64,000 nucleotides of DNA from the NCBI GenBank assembly GCA_005784505.1, contig VCAZ01000042.1, positions 1,367,233 to 1,431,232 on the forward strand, given 5' to 3'. The position numbers and the translations under genes were made by a program. The notes beneath the pieces were generated by a model. The model did no database searches. It was not told where the DNA came from and saw only the letters and a program-made list of their open reading frames with translations. Within the stretch, counting starts at the first letter, position 1, and each line of letters begins with the position of its first letter. This document shows, one piece after another, positions 10,032 through 37,665 of this stretch. The stretch comes from Bagarius yarrelli (lineage: Eukaryota > Chordata > Actinopteri > Siluriformes > Sisoridae).

Positions 10032-11303
10032 TTAATTTTATTTCTATAATTACTTGGCAATATTTTTTGTCAGTTTTAATGTCATGTGACGGAGTCAGAG
10101 CTGTAAGTGGATTTCATCATTTTATTTACAACCAGTTGAGCAATGTGTGAACAAAGGTTTGGCAAGTCTTAGTGAAGTTTAGATTTGACATTACAGATTA
10201 TTCTTTACACATCCTACAGTCTCCTAATCCACATATTAACTACTGAGTCTGTGAGGTTGAAGTTCTAGGCAAACAGAAATAGCTAGTAAATTAATATACA
10301 AAGAAAAGAAAAAAAACAAAGCGAAGGATGTCAGTGACAATATAAGGCCACCAGAATCTTGCTTTTAGCAGATGGTAATTTTTGAGTCTTGCAGAATCTT
10401 GCGGAAGTCTCATAAAATAGGTGCTACAAAGCTGGGGGGGGGGGGGGGGGGGGGGGGGGGGGTCGGAGAGAGAGAGATAGAGAGAGAAAGAGAGGGTATG
10501 AAGTAATAAATCAATATTCAAGTTATTATATGAACAAAAAAATAGTCTCTGGCATACCTGTCCAAGCAAAGGATAAGTGGGCCAGGATTTGCAATCAAGA
10601 TTTGGTGGAAGACAAAATAATAGTTAGTGCTGGTGGGCCCTGGTATTCCAAGTTATAGTGCTACCTCTAACTTGGACACCAAACTGGCATGCACTTCTAT
10701 AATTTATCAAGATATTTTCGAGCCATTACCTTTGAGTCAGCATCAAAGTAGCTAACTTACAATTATAGAAACAGCATAGTGGACACAGAAGTAGCATTAA
10801 CAAAGACACCACAAGGTTTTCATTATTTGATTGTTATATAGGCACAATTGCTGTTGCATTTTTTCTAACTTTTTGTATGACTTCTGATTTGACATGCGAC
10901 ATGGGACATTTTGTCCGAAACGGCAAAGGTGAGGATATTCCCATGCTGTGCACTGGACAGAACTTCTGGTTAAGAGACATTAAGTACATCAGCAATAAAG
11001 AAGGATTGAAGAAGTTTGCTTCCGATTGGACAGTTCCCTAAACCTCCGTCGGACAGGGTCGGTATAAAGGCACTAAGCGTATTTCATTCTTCTTCTGCAT
11101 GAATGAAGATGGCAACGTGCCGTGTCATGTTGATGACTGTAGCCTTTGTTTGTAGGGCTGTGTTGTGGTCTGGGAATTGGAGTTCTTGGCAGACTCCTTA
11201 CTTACTCAATAGTTTATACTGTTGTATAGTTTTTGCTAGTGTATAGTTTTTTTGGGGTTTTTTTTTGGACATTCGTCGATAAGTGTTTGCAACATTTATT
11301 TAT
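10032..11303. other. Gene-free intergenic stretch
   Basis: No coding sequence or recognised element is seen apart from the G homopolymer, which is followed by an AGAG-rich purine tract (about 10464-10496). Confidence 0.5.
10434..10462 (+). repeat. G homopolymer, about 29 nt
   Basis: An uninterrupted run of G is followed by a GA-rich stretch on the same strand. Such a run can form G-quadruplexes, and its exact length is uncertain in any assembly. Confidence 0.85.
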
Positions 11304-11631
11304 TAATTTATCTTCTATACCTGCTTATTCCTTAATTCAGGGTCACAGGGACCTGCTAGAATCTATCCCAGCCGTCTCTGAAAGGGCGAAAGGCAGAAGG
11401 GGTTCACCCTGGACAGGACACCAGTCCATCACAGGGCCACACACTCACACTCACTCTAATCAACCTAACATACATGTTTTTGGTTTGTGGGTGGAAACCG
11501 TAGTAGCCGAAGTGAAACCCACGCAAGCACGGGAGGAACATGCAAACTCCACACAGAGGCTCCCCTGCCTGGTAATCGAACATAGGTCTCCTTGCCGTGA
11601 GGCAACAGTGCTAACCACTAAGCCACCGTGA
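11304..11631 (-). mobile_element. tRNA-derived SINE, family A
   Basis: It reads, in reverse, the same body and tRNA-like head as 9739-10031. The head is at the right end (GGCAACAGTGCTAACCACTA, about 11600-11620). Loss of part of the body leaves blocks in order. Confidence 0.75.
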
Positions 11632-11979
11632 AAAAAAAAGCATCATACGCCTTAGCACCCGCTATTTGTTAATTATAGTGCTCCATGGCTGCTAAACAGC
11701 CTGCCTAAATATGAATATTCCAGGACCTCGATACCTTGCTGTGGAATGTGTCTGTTGTAAACTTAATTGTATTTATTTCTTTTATTGTCTCAATTAAATA
11801 GACAGGCATGCTCTGTGTTACAGGATCGTTCAAAGTGGGGGTCACACAGTCATCATTTGGTCTAAACCTAGCTGATGGACCTTGATCACAATCAAACGGT
11901 GTAAACAAGAAACAAGAAATAAATAGAAAACAATAATACAATACGCTAAATGTAATGTTTTACAACTCTCTCTTAGTCA

Positions 11980-12449
11980 ATTCTACCGGAAATAGGAATA
12001 CACTGCTTCGCCTACTGGATATAGGAAGTGTTATAGAAAAGTAGCAACAAAAAAAAAAAAAATCATCTCCACACCACACGGTGGCAGAAATACCCGGATT
12101 GTTTGGTCCGTCCTGGTTGAACATGTTCTTCTGCGCTGGATTGAAAATGTGTACAAAAATCTTGTAAACAAATATCGTTCCTGTAACAAACGCTTTGTTT
12201 TTTTGTTCGGTTTATTATCACCTTTAATTAACAACTTGTTAAACCAACAGAAGCGCCATTTCGTGGTAAAAACCGATGTGACCATAATCAGTTAAGGCTT
12301 TGCGCGTTATTTGGCTAAAATATAAAGCAGCTGCCTAACTAGCATAAGTCGCCCGGATGCACTGAAAGCGCCGGGAAGCTAACAGAGGCGCAGATTTATT
12401 TCTAAACTAGGGACTGAACACAAAAAGGAGTTCAGAGACGGCTTGGGGG
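11980..12449 (+). promoter_or_regulatory. cop1: Probable cop1 promoter and 5' UTR
   Basis: A consensus TATAAA lies at 12321-12326, 124 bp before the cop1 start codon, in a sequence that becomes more CpG-rich from about 12300 (GCGCGTTA, GTCGCCCGG, GCGCCGGGAAG). ETS-type cores lie farther upstream (ACCGGAAAT near 11985, AGGAAGTG near 12025). The start ATG is preceded by GGGGG, giving a purine at -3. The actual transcription start is not visible. From TATA spacing it should be near 12350. Confidence 0.4.
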
Positions 12450-28889
<16,440 letters not shown>

Positions 28890-29785
28890 AGGTCTACTAA
28901 AACCAGAGGAATGTTTTTACTAATATGTGACTGGGCTCAAAAGAAATAACCTTCTGGACTAGGACACTCATGTTTCCAGATGATGTGTACTTCAGTATCA
29001 GAACCGCTTGAGACCGCTAAAAATGGGTGCGGATGTTTTTGGTGGGAAAAAATGGTGGCTCTTCTTTTTAAAACGCTTCAAAAAAGGGTGGTAATAAACA
29101 AAGACTAAGCCTTTAGCTGAGGCATTTATGAGGAAACATGGAGCTATGCGAGTACAAAGCCAAAGCACAAGACCAGAACACAATGAAATGCTTTTTTGTT
29201 GTACAAATCAGTCATTTTTTTGAGCCTGTAATTTTCATATATTCTTTTTAGTCTGTCTATATCTATTTGGCTGATGCCACTGGACTCTACAAAATAATTA
29301 CAGAGTCTGCTGCCGTTTATATGTTGCTTATGTCAAGGGACCTTAAGAATTAATGAGGCAGATTTCCTTTAAAATTCCTTTGTAAGTCATGTAGAAAAGA
29401 AGATACTAAACTGATTTTTTTTTTTTACCTAAATCAGTTCTCAGTAGTTGCCATGGCTAGCTTATTCATTCCCCCCTAGTGGGCATACTTTGTCAACCCT
29501 AGGGATGAATAAGATGTTATGATGACACTATGTAACCTTTATTGGAATTATTTAACAGTCACCCAAAACCTTGCTGCTCTTTTTATCATTGAATTTCTGT
29601 ACAAGTATTATTTATTTTTGTAATTTATAGAAACTTTGTGAACTTCACACCCAATTGTAGTGTGTAGGTTTTTTTGGAGCTTGGACTTATGTTGCATCCC
29701 AGTAATTCCATTTTGTGTACACATTCTATGATTTTAACCCAATGATTTGAATAAATAAATGATTGTCTTTGCATATATTTTTGTC
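28890..29785 (+). other. cop1: cop1 3' UTR (predicted)
   Basis: It follows the TGA at 28887-28889. Candidate polyadenylation signals are AATAAA at 29093-29098 and overlapping AATAAA at 29750-29759, the latter followed by a T/G-rich stretch (TTTTTGTCCTTATTG) as expected downstream of a cleavage site. The main end is probably near 29775. Confidence 0.55.
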
Positions 29786-29994
29786 CTTATTGCCCTGTTT
29801 AGACAAGATGGAGCTTGGACAAACCTGCAATTTTACAAAAACTTTACTTTGTATTTGTAATTGTTTGCTTTTTATTATTATTATTATTATATTTTATTAC
29901 ATTTACAGCACTTGGAAACAAACATGTAGAGTGTGGTGAAGTCTGTAATCGACTTTATTATTAATTGTTTACTGAATTATCGACTAACCACGAG

Positions 29995-30155
29995 TCTAAA
30001 AAAAGTCATTACCTTTATTTTTATAGTGCTTTTTAACAATGAAGATTGTCAAGCAGCTTTACAGAATCTAAAGACAACAGTGAACATGCACTAAAACACT
30101 CAGTTCACATCTGTAAATTAAGAGTTCCCAACTAAGCAAGCCAGAGACAGCTTGA
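29995..30155. mobile_element. Interspersed repeat family D, partial
   Basis: AGTGCTTTTTAACAATGAAG, GCAGCTTTACAGAATCTAAA and AAATTAAGAGTTCCCAACTA match the copies at 22876 and 61245. Confidence 0.55.
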
Positions 30156-30559
30156 GTTTTGTAATAAATAAAATGTTTTTTTTTATTAAGAGTTGCTATT
30201 GGTCGTCACCTATTATTTGATAACAGCCAATAATTTGACTGTTCTAACATCTTGGTTAAGTTTATTTTGCCATTTTAATGTGTGAATAGAGAAGAGATTT
30301 GGAGGAAAATATTTCATTCGCTTTTGATGTTGTATGTTTGCCCACAAAGAAATAATCAATCTAAAATTTTAATAGTAGAAAGATATAGTAGATAAATACT
30401 ATAATAGTAGATATAAAATAAAAAGAATAACAACAGAAACATCCAGGAAAAGTTATGCATTTATTTAAATTTTTAATTAAGTGAAATATAATTATATGAT
30501 CCCCTATCAATCAGCAAGATTTCTGGCTCCACCTGTATAAAAGACACCTGTCCACAGAA

Positions 30560-31565
30560 GAAATAGAAACGGTTGCACGACTTATCGTTCTGCTTGAGGA
30601 AGCCAAAGGACTTGCACCCTATGTGAGCCGTTGCGCCATGCCCATCTCGGGACCCAGTCGTGAAGCAAGTGCTGAAGCAGTCTAATGTGCATCAGGTCTA
30701 ACAGAACCACTGCAGCCGAAGATGCAAAATGCCCCAGGAGCCTCTGGAAGTGTTTGAGAGGGACCCCTGTGCTGGGCTTGATGGAGCCCATATTTCAGCA
30801 CTGCCTGTCATCGTGACAGAGTCCAGGTGGATGCAGAGAAAAGAGACACTCTGCACAGGGGAGAGTCTGCTCTTTTCCCAATTAAACCGAATTAGACAAT
30901 CGTCAAGATAGGCCTTCCGGAGTGGGGGCTAAGGCGGCTTCTCCTCAATTCCAGGATAGGCCTGCCCCCCTTTTATGGGTACAATATATTAGGGGCTGGA
31001 AACCCCTGCTTTATCTTGGTTCGGGGACAGACTAGGTTGTGCCCTTTCAGAGAAGGGACGCAACCTCCGTACGCAGTACAGTAACACACTCATCCCGGAC
31101 GAAGGTCCCGCAGTTTCAGCCGTTCTGGCTGTACTCCAGGCTTTAAAGAAGGCGAGCTGCTGGGCACCACTATGGCTTTGTTTGCCCGGGTTAGTACGGC
31201 TACCATATCGGTGATAAGCTCTGACTGACGCCCAGCCCCAAAGGGGTCTGCTCCGCAGAGTCATCAGCCGAGATTGGGTCCAGCACAATCTCAGATGCTG
31301 CTACCGACATAGCCTCGGGTTATATGCGCCAGCTGGGGAACCTCTCTCGTTCCTTCGGTGACCTGACCGACATGACGCAAATAGGTAATTGCTTTCTCTT
31401 TCGCTGCTTCTCTTAGGCTGCAAAACCACTGCCCTGCTGCTGATGCACGAGAAGTTGCATTTGGCTCTAAAAAAAACAGAATGATGAGCAGTTTAGCAAC
31501 CGGTCTATTTATACTTGTAAATCCGGAGCATGACCGGCTATGCGAATTCTGCTTGTCCAATTTCA
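30560..31565. mobile_element. GC-rich retroelement fragment, possibly DIRS-like
   Basis: This 1-kb block is much more GC-rich than its surroundings. It contains TTTCCCAATTAAACCGAATT, CTTCCGGAGTGGGGGCTAAG, CATCCCGGACGAAGGTCCCG and GGTTCGGGGACAGACTAGGT, phrases I associate with a teleost retroelement of the DIRS type. Frames are broken on both strands and no reverse transcriptase or recombinase motif survives. The family name is tentative. An abrupt composition change at both ends supports insertion. Confidence 0.35.
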
Positions 31566-33108
31566 CTGGCCTTTTTTAAAATATGTCAGAGGTATTCGGA
31601 CTCCCAAAACGTGACCCCCAGTGTAGAAAGATAGGGAACAATTGGTAACACACTACTCTGTACAGGAATTAAATCCTGCAGCGCCCGCAAAACTCATGAA
31701 AGAACATGTACCTCTCACCAGACTGCTTTATAAACGAGGGTCAGTTTAAAGCAGGTTTTACTAAAAAGTGACTCGTTTAAAATGGATTGGTAGCAACCAT
31801 TTGTGTTCCTGCACCAGTTTTGGGTGAAGTCAGTGGTTTTGGTTTTTTTTATGTTTCACAATAAATGCAGCTAAACTAAACACTCTAAGAACATTGTCAT
31901 CTATTCCATGTACAACCTTCTCAATATAATTGTCTCAGAGAAAGGCCAGAAATAATAAGACCTAGTGGGTCGCTTTATATACGAATGCGGAATGCAGGCA
32001 GGAATCAGAGAAGAGAGTTAGCCTTGGTGCTTGAAGGTTCTGGGGCCAGGTGCTGGAGCTTTTGACAAGAACCAGAAACTGGTCAGACATACTTAGTGTA
32101 CTGTGTCCAGTGTACTGTCACAATTTAATTTAGGTAGTCAGTCTGGTATATTATCCAGACAAATTTTAATTAAATTAACTATCCCAAGGGAGTCTAATAA
32201 AATGTTTATAATAATTTATAAAAATCCCTAAAATATCCTGTTTATATCGCTTTGTAACATCATATTTTAAATGACTATCAACCATTCAGGTGCACATGAA
32301 ACTCTAAAAATGCATTACAGTATATTTTCATTACATCCACCATTCACAATTATTCGACGTAAGTCCAACCATTTCAGACATACACTAAATATACACCCCA
32401 CAAAACTACAATTCATATACAAAATCACACATTAAGATAGGTAGATTAAGCATGAGTAGTGTCTGTATCTCAAAATAAAGACAGAATGAAGAAAACAAAG
32501 ACCCCCCCCTAAATACAAACAAGTAAAATACAACTAGCACAAATTAACTATCAACTGAAGTTCTTTAAAATAACAGCATAAAAGAAAGTTGGATTACTCC
32601 TCCCTGAGTATGCCTGGCTTTTCTAGGATCTTAGTTTTATTTTTATGTTAACGGCTCCATTTATCTCCAAGCACATCAGCAAAAGAATCAAACCCAACTT
32701 CAGCAGAAGAACTAAACGCTTCAACTATGCCTTCGGTTTCGAAATGTGTCTCAGAACACTGGACATTTTTTTATGCTATCACAATGCTGTAATGGTAAAG
32801 AACTTTTTTCCATTACATGAAGTTTGTTACAGTTCAAGACCAGACTATGACTGACTGAAGGGTGTGTGTATGTGGCATGTATGCGAAGGTACGCGTATTT
32901 GAGGTCTAAAGTGACAAACCAATTGTTTTCCAATTGTTTGTGCTGCGACCTGTGTCACATCCTGTACTTGAATTTTTAATTTTGGAACTATGAAGTACTG
33001 ACTGTAAAAGCCTCACTGCACTTGGTGAGGAGGAATTCTATGTATTGCTCATTTCCCCAAAAGAGTCTTGTATTTCCTTCCATGACTGGGACCTGCCCCG
33101 GGCCCACT
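31566..33108. other. Gene-free AT-rich stretch
   Basis: No coding sequence, repeat family or RNA gene is recognised. Confidence 0.5.
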
Positions 33109-33735
33109 GTCAAGTGTGGCAACTATAGGACTTGTGTTTCTTTGTTGACGTAAGCTATGTGTTTGTTTATGTCATGTGTTTAGTCTTCTGAGTCCTCCCA
33201 GTCACAAAGGCTGTGCCTTTGGTTCTAATAATGGTTATGCGTCTATCCCTGTGACAGAACGCAAGACAAAATCGTTGATGCAGCCTAAATGTTTTTCTTT
33301 TTCCATTTTCTTGCCTGACTGTTTGGATATCTGGACTATTTTATGCAATATAGATTACTTCAAATGGGCACAACTTATTGCCATGGAACAAGATAAGCAA
33401 TCACTTTACCGCACCAGTTAAGTACCTTGACTTGCCCCCCAGACTTTCCAGGCAGCAGCCTTTGCACCTTTTATTGTTGGACTGAACTTAGCCACAAAGG
33501 CCAAGCTGTCTGGAGTTGGAACCCAGAAGGGATTTTGTGGCATTTGTGGAGCGGGTGCTTGCCAGCAATGACTCTTCCTTTACAAATAAGAATATTAACC
33601 ATCTCCACTCCAAACATGGAGTCTAGCCAGCCACCCACACAGCTCATGGACAATGGATAAACCAAGACCACCACAGACACAGAGTCTGAGTCTGCCATGA
33701 GTTCTATGCCAGAGCCTCAGCCTGAGGACACTGCT
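33109..33735 (+). mobile_element. LTR-end and Gag-like remnant
   Basis: TGTCAAGTGTGGC (33109) to CCCTGTGACA (about 33249-33258) has the TG...CA form of an LTR or part of one. Downstream, about 33527-33580 reads DFVAFVERVLASNDSSFT, which parallels DYALQISGSSFTV at 2032 and fits the end of a Gypsy-type capsid. It is followed by a stop and a Pro/Glu-rich stretch. No other retroelement domain is left. Confidence 0.4.
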
Positions 33736-33737
33736 CT

Positions 33738-33806
33738 GCAGTCGTGGTGTAGTGGGTAAGCACCCACATGCGCTGCTGCGCTCCGGCAACCCAAGTTCGA
33801 TTCCGG
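33738..33806 (+). mobile_element. tRNA-like SINE head
   Basis: TGGTGTAGTGGGTAAGCA followed 30-odd bases later by GTTCGATTCCGG has A-box and B-box form. Stem pairing is poor, so this is probably a SINE head rather than a working tRNA gene. Confidence 0.35.
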
Positions 33807-34079
33807 CTCACACAAACAAGCACAACAAAATCACTTCACACTATTGAATGACTGTTATGAACATGCAAAATTTTATTGCACACATAGTACAGTGGTAAAT
33901 TTATTCACTGCAAAGTGAATCTTGTGTGAAATGTGTTGGTAAAAATTAAATTCTGATTCTGGTAATATACTGTATGTAAAATTATTTATGTAAAAGAGAA
34001 AGAGACTGTTTTACTTGCTTATACAGTAGGGTCTGCTATTGTAAAACCCACTAGAGGCTGCATGAGGCGAAAATGCTAG

Positions 34080-34452
34080 GATGAGGAAAAAAGAGAAAAG
34101 CGGGGAGGGGGGGTGTCGATGTGGGAGAAAGGAGGGAAGTGACGAGTGATGTCAATAAGAGGGAGAATAAGAGAGCCCCTCTCTGGAGAGGAAGACCAGT
34201 GTGTGAGTGAAAAGATAGAACAAGAGAGCGAGAGAAAGAGAGAGGGAGAAGCAAGGTGCACACATTGCTCAGTTGGCACATTGCAGCCACGACAGGCAGG
34301 CTGAGAGGAGCTCCAGCATCTGCATCTTGCGAACAAAAGACTAAATGGCATCTTAGCACATGTGTTAGATTGATTCTTCATAACTGGAAAAGCATAAGCA
34401 GAAACAGAGGCATTTTGTGGCCAGCAGTAAAGAGTCGGACAACAGAAGCTCT
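34080..34452 (+). other. Candidate non-coding first exon and promoter, possibly of tnr
   Basis: A purine-rich block (AGAGAGCGAGAGAAAGAGAG) is followed by a less repetitive segment with moderate GC ending AGAAGCTCT, then GTAAGTAG and a second GTAAGC 8 bp later. No long frame is present. In human, TNR follows COP1 in the same orientation and begins with a non-coding exon and a very long intron, so position and strand fit. This is inference; no coding exon of tnr is in the window. Confidence 0.3.
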
Positions 34453-34460
34453 GTAAGTAG

Positions 34461-35162
34461 GTAAGCTGAGCATCACTACTTATTTTCTTTGTAATTGCAT
34501 AATATGGCTTGTATGGCTTAAGGGTAAAATCAGGTAAATTTGTTTGTCGGGCTTAGTAAAATCTATTATTTAAATCCAAGCATTTTTACTTAACGCTTAC
34601 TTTCACATACTGAATCTGATACACTAAAACTAGTCTCAGCATTCTTTTTTTTATTTTAAAATAACAGCTATACTTAACAATTAAAAGAAATAAGATTAAT
34701 ATATTTTAAAATAATTGTTAATAATAATAACAAAAGAATTAACATTTTTTATAATTAGCAAAAATTTTGAAATCCTCAAATAAAACGAAACTGTGATTGA
34801 ATGCAACAATTTTTTTACGTTTAAATAAAATATGCTGCTAATTATTTCTTAAAGCATCAATCACAAAAGAAATAATTCATATTAAACCTTCTTTCTTATT
34901 AACTATACCATGTTCGATAAACGTATTCATTTCCTGTTTTTATTCACCTACTGTGATTCCTATTCTGCATATTTAAACATATCCATGTTTAAGCTTGCTT
35001 AAAAAAGTTTTTAAATGTGTTACTAACATTAGGTCAAAGCCTTAAAAACTCAAAAATGAAAAAATCTTTTTGCCCATCCTGTATATTTGAATGGAATTTG
35101 ACAGCTTTTTAAATATAGTTTATATTTTTCTCCTAACTTATAAGGACAGAAGGGTAAAATTT
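34461..35162. other. Gene-free, very AT-rich stretch
   Basis: Nothing recognisable is seen. If the exon above is real, this is the start of its first intron. Confidence 0.5.
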
Positions 35163-35506
35163 ATCCATCCATCCATTGTCTATTCCCGCTTATCCCTAAT
35201 CAGGCTCACAGGGATCTACTAGGGTATATCCCAGCTGTCATTGGGCAAAAGGCAGCGGTTCGCTCTGGACAGGACACCAGTCCATCATGAGGCCACATAC
35301 AGACAAACAACCACACACACACACACACACACTCACTCCTATGGGAAATTTAGAATCAGCAATCAATCTAACATACATGATTTTGGAAAGTGGGAGGAAA
35401 TCAGAGTAAACCAACTCAGGAGAACATGAAAACACCACACAGAAAGACCCCTTATGGGGAACTAGGAACTTCTTGCTGTGAGGCAACTTGTACCGCCGTG
35501 GTAAAA
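35163..35506 (-). mobile_element. tRNA-derived SINE, family A
   Basis: Reversed copy with TCACAGGGATCTACTAGGGT, TCTGGACAGGACACCAGTCC, a CA microsatellite (35312-35332) inside the body, and a head ending CTTGCTGTGAGGCAACTTGT. A (TTA)n microsatellite follows at about 35563-35600. Confidence 0.7.
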
Positions 35507-35572
35507 TGTAGTTATTAAAATCTGCTCTTTTATGGTTCTGTGGCAGGGAAACTACTAATGGCACAATTATTA

Positions 35573-35603
<31 letters not shown>

Positions 35604-36292
35604 TAATGTGTACTGATGAACTCTAAGACAAAAAGTATATGTACACCTGGCCATTACACTCATAAGTTAAAAGCACATAATGTATAGAATTTTCTAATAC
35701 TGCTTCAGTAGTTGCTGTGCAAAGAGATCTGCCCTTAACATTACTGAACACCTTTGGGTTGAACTTGACATTTATATCCAACATCAGCACCTGACCTTAC
35801 TTACCATTTTTTAACTAGGCTGGAAAATAGTGTGAGGAAAAAAAAGCTTCTACATGAGATAGCTGGAAAAATGGCAACCATGACGTTTAACTGATCCGCT
35901 CACCAAGTGATCAATAACCTAAAAAACCCCAAAGAAATCAAAGAAAAAAATTCAGGGATCAAAATAGAGAGATAGACAAAAGCATGTTGACATAAAGGGT
36001 TCCCAGTAGAACAGTCGAGAACTAATGTCCCACTATCACATGTCCCAATCAAAAATAGACTCCTCCCATTTCTGTTATAATAATCTTCTGTTTTTTCCCC
36101 TACATTTCACCCAGTTACCTTTTTAAAAACTATTGGTAAAAGAGCACAGCATTGTTGAGTTGGTTTAATAACTCGATTGTTAAAAATGTTTTTTTTATTT
36201 TATACATAATTGTTTTTACCAGAAAATAAAATAGTAGTTTTAGTTAGACTTTTTACACTATTGCTGTCTGACTTTGCTTTTTTCTCACACAT
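35507..36292. other. Gene-free stretch
   Basis: A TTA/TCA microsatellite lies at about 35563-35605. About 35640-35900 (CACCTGGCCATTACACTCAT, AACACCTTTGGGTTGAACTT) could be a decayed transposon, but I cannot assign it. Confidence 0.35.
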
Positions 36293-36540
36293 AAAGTAGT
36301 GTCTTTATTTGTCATATAGACTCTACAGCACAGTGAAATTTCTTGGTGTATCCCATCTTAGAAAGTTGGGGTCAGAGCGCAGGGTCAGCTAGGACACAGC
36401 GTCCCTGGAGCAGGAAGGGTTAAGGGTCTTGCTCAAGTGCCCAATAGTAGCAGACTGGTGGCAGTGGGGCATGACCCTGCATCTTTCTGGTCTTCAAATC
36501 AACAACTTAGTGCCTTAACCATTTAAGCCACCACACCCAC
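36293..36540 (-). mobile_element. tRNA-derived SINE, family C
   Basis: Reversed copy: CATATAGACTCTACAGCACAG, GAGCAGGAAGGGTTAAGGGT, TCTTGCTCAAGTGCCC, then the head with CTTAACCATTTAAGCCACCA. Confidence 0.7.
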
Positions 36541-37026
36541 CACCCCCCAAAAAACATATTTTTTATCACTGTTTTTTTGGATCTAAAACTTGCCAATCAT
36601 TAAGTTTTAAGCCCAGCACTTCCCCTTGTCCAACCACTGCACATGACATGACTGTCACGGCTGGAAATCAGATGTTTCTAAAAGTTAATTACAGAATAAA
36701 TCAGGGTGTGTCATTGGATTAGACTGCTTGGAATTAATGCCTTTATTTACATGCTTTATCCCTTAGCCCATTATTAATCCTTCATTTTAAATATACTTAA
36801 TAATAATAGTTTTACCATTCAGCAATTTTAGAACTTGACATGTTACTTAAAAATAATGCAAAACATCTTGTGCCATATAAAATCCTAGCAGATCTGAGCT
36901 TGTTTTTTCCCTTCGCTGTAAATGCTGTCATACAGTGCAGCCCGAGGGCTCCACTGTAATCTTGTTGTAGGTATATCACACCTCTCCCCTGTTCAGTCCC
37001 TCCTCCCCCTCATTCTTTTTCCTTAG

Positions 37027-37072
37027 TCTTAGTCACAGATTCAATTCTGCAAAATGTTATCTAAGGAGCCAG
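37027..37072 (+). other. Weak candidate small exon
   Basis: A long pyrimidine tract (CTCTCCCCTGTTCAGTCCCT to TTTTTCCTTAG, about 36980-37026) precedes a 46-nt segment with one ATG (37054), ending CCAG before GTAATA. Its form is that of an exon but nothing else supports it. Confidence 0.15.
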
Positions 37073-37489
37073 GTAATATTTCCAGATTTCCTTGCCAAGA
37101 AGCACATCATTTTGATAATAAAAAAAAAAACCTAAACCTTTAAAAATCATGCAAATGCAGATCAATAATGCAGCAGACAGACATTCAATGTGAAAAGGTC
37201 CGTTCTTGCTAAAACAGCAAATGTCTCTTTCACTACCAACACAAGCACAGTAGAGGCAGAAGTATTGAATTGAAATCTACATGAATAATTCATATTTAAA
37301 CCTGTGCTAAGAGTCAGCAAAATGAAAAGGTTGTATGGTTCATTGTATTAATTAATATTTTATTTCATGTTTTAGTCTTGGGAATGTATTAATATTATGT
37401 ATCGCCTTACATAAGTCACAGTTGAAAAGTGCTACTATGAAATCATTAATTAGATTAAAGATCCGTGTTGATATATACATAATTTAATA

Positions 37490-37665
37490 CACTTGATGGT
37501 AGTCTAGATGTGGTGTCTGTCATGCATGTATAAACAACCATATTTAGATATGTTTTTTACATGGTTTTTTATTTAATAAATACATTTATAATATTACATT
37601 TTGGTTTAGAATCAGAAAGAAATTTAAAACAGATTAAGGCAAGTTTAGGCAAGTCAGGTCATCAG
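37490..37665. mobile_element. Foldback (MITE-like) element, fragment of copy 3
   Basis: TTTATTTAATAAATACATTTATAATATTACATTTTGGTTTA matches the inner part of the element at 16541-17374 (about 17228-17270). The terminal arm that should follow (TTTGGTCAGCACACACTG) is not recognisable apart from GGTCATCAGTGT. Confidence 0.5.

Noticed and set aside
10291..10569. Minus-strand frame with poly-proline
   Set aside because: It is produced by the G homopolymer; no flanking similarity to any protein.
30582..31566. Several 60-99-residue frames as genes
   Set aside because: They lie in a GC-rich retroelement-like block where stops are rarer. Frames overlap on both strands and none has a domain.
33427..33660. 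77-residue frame with cysteines as a secreted host peptide
   Set aside because: No convincing signal peptide, no splice context, and the overlapping frame reads like a Gypsy Gag remnant.
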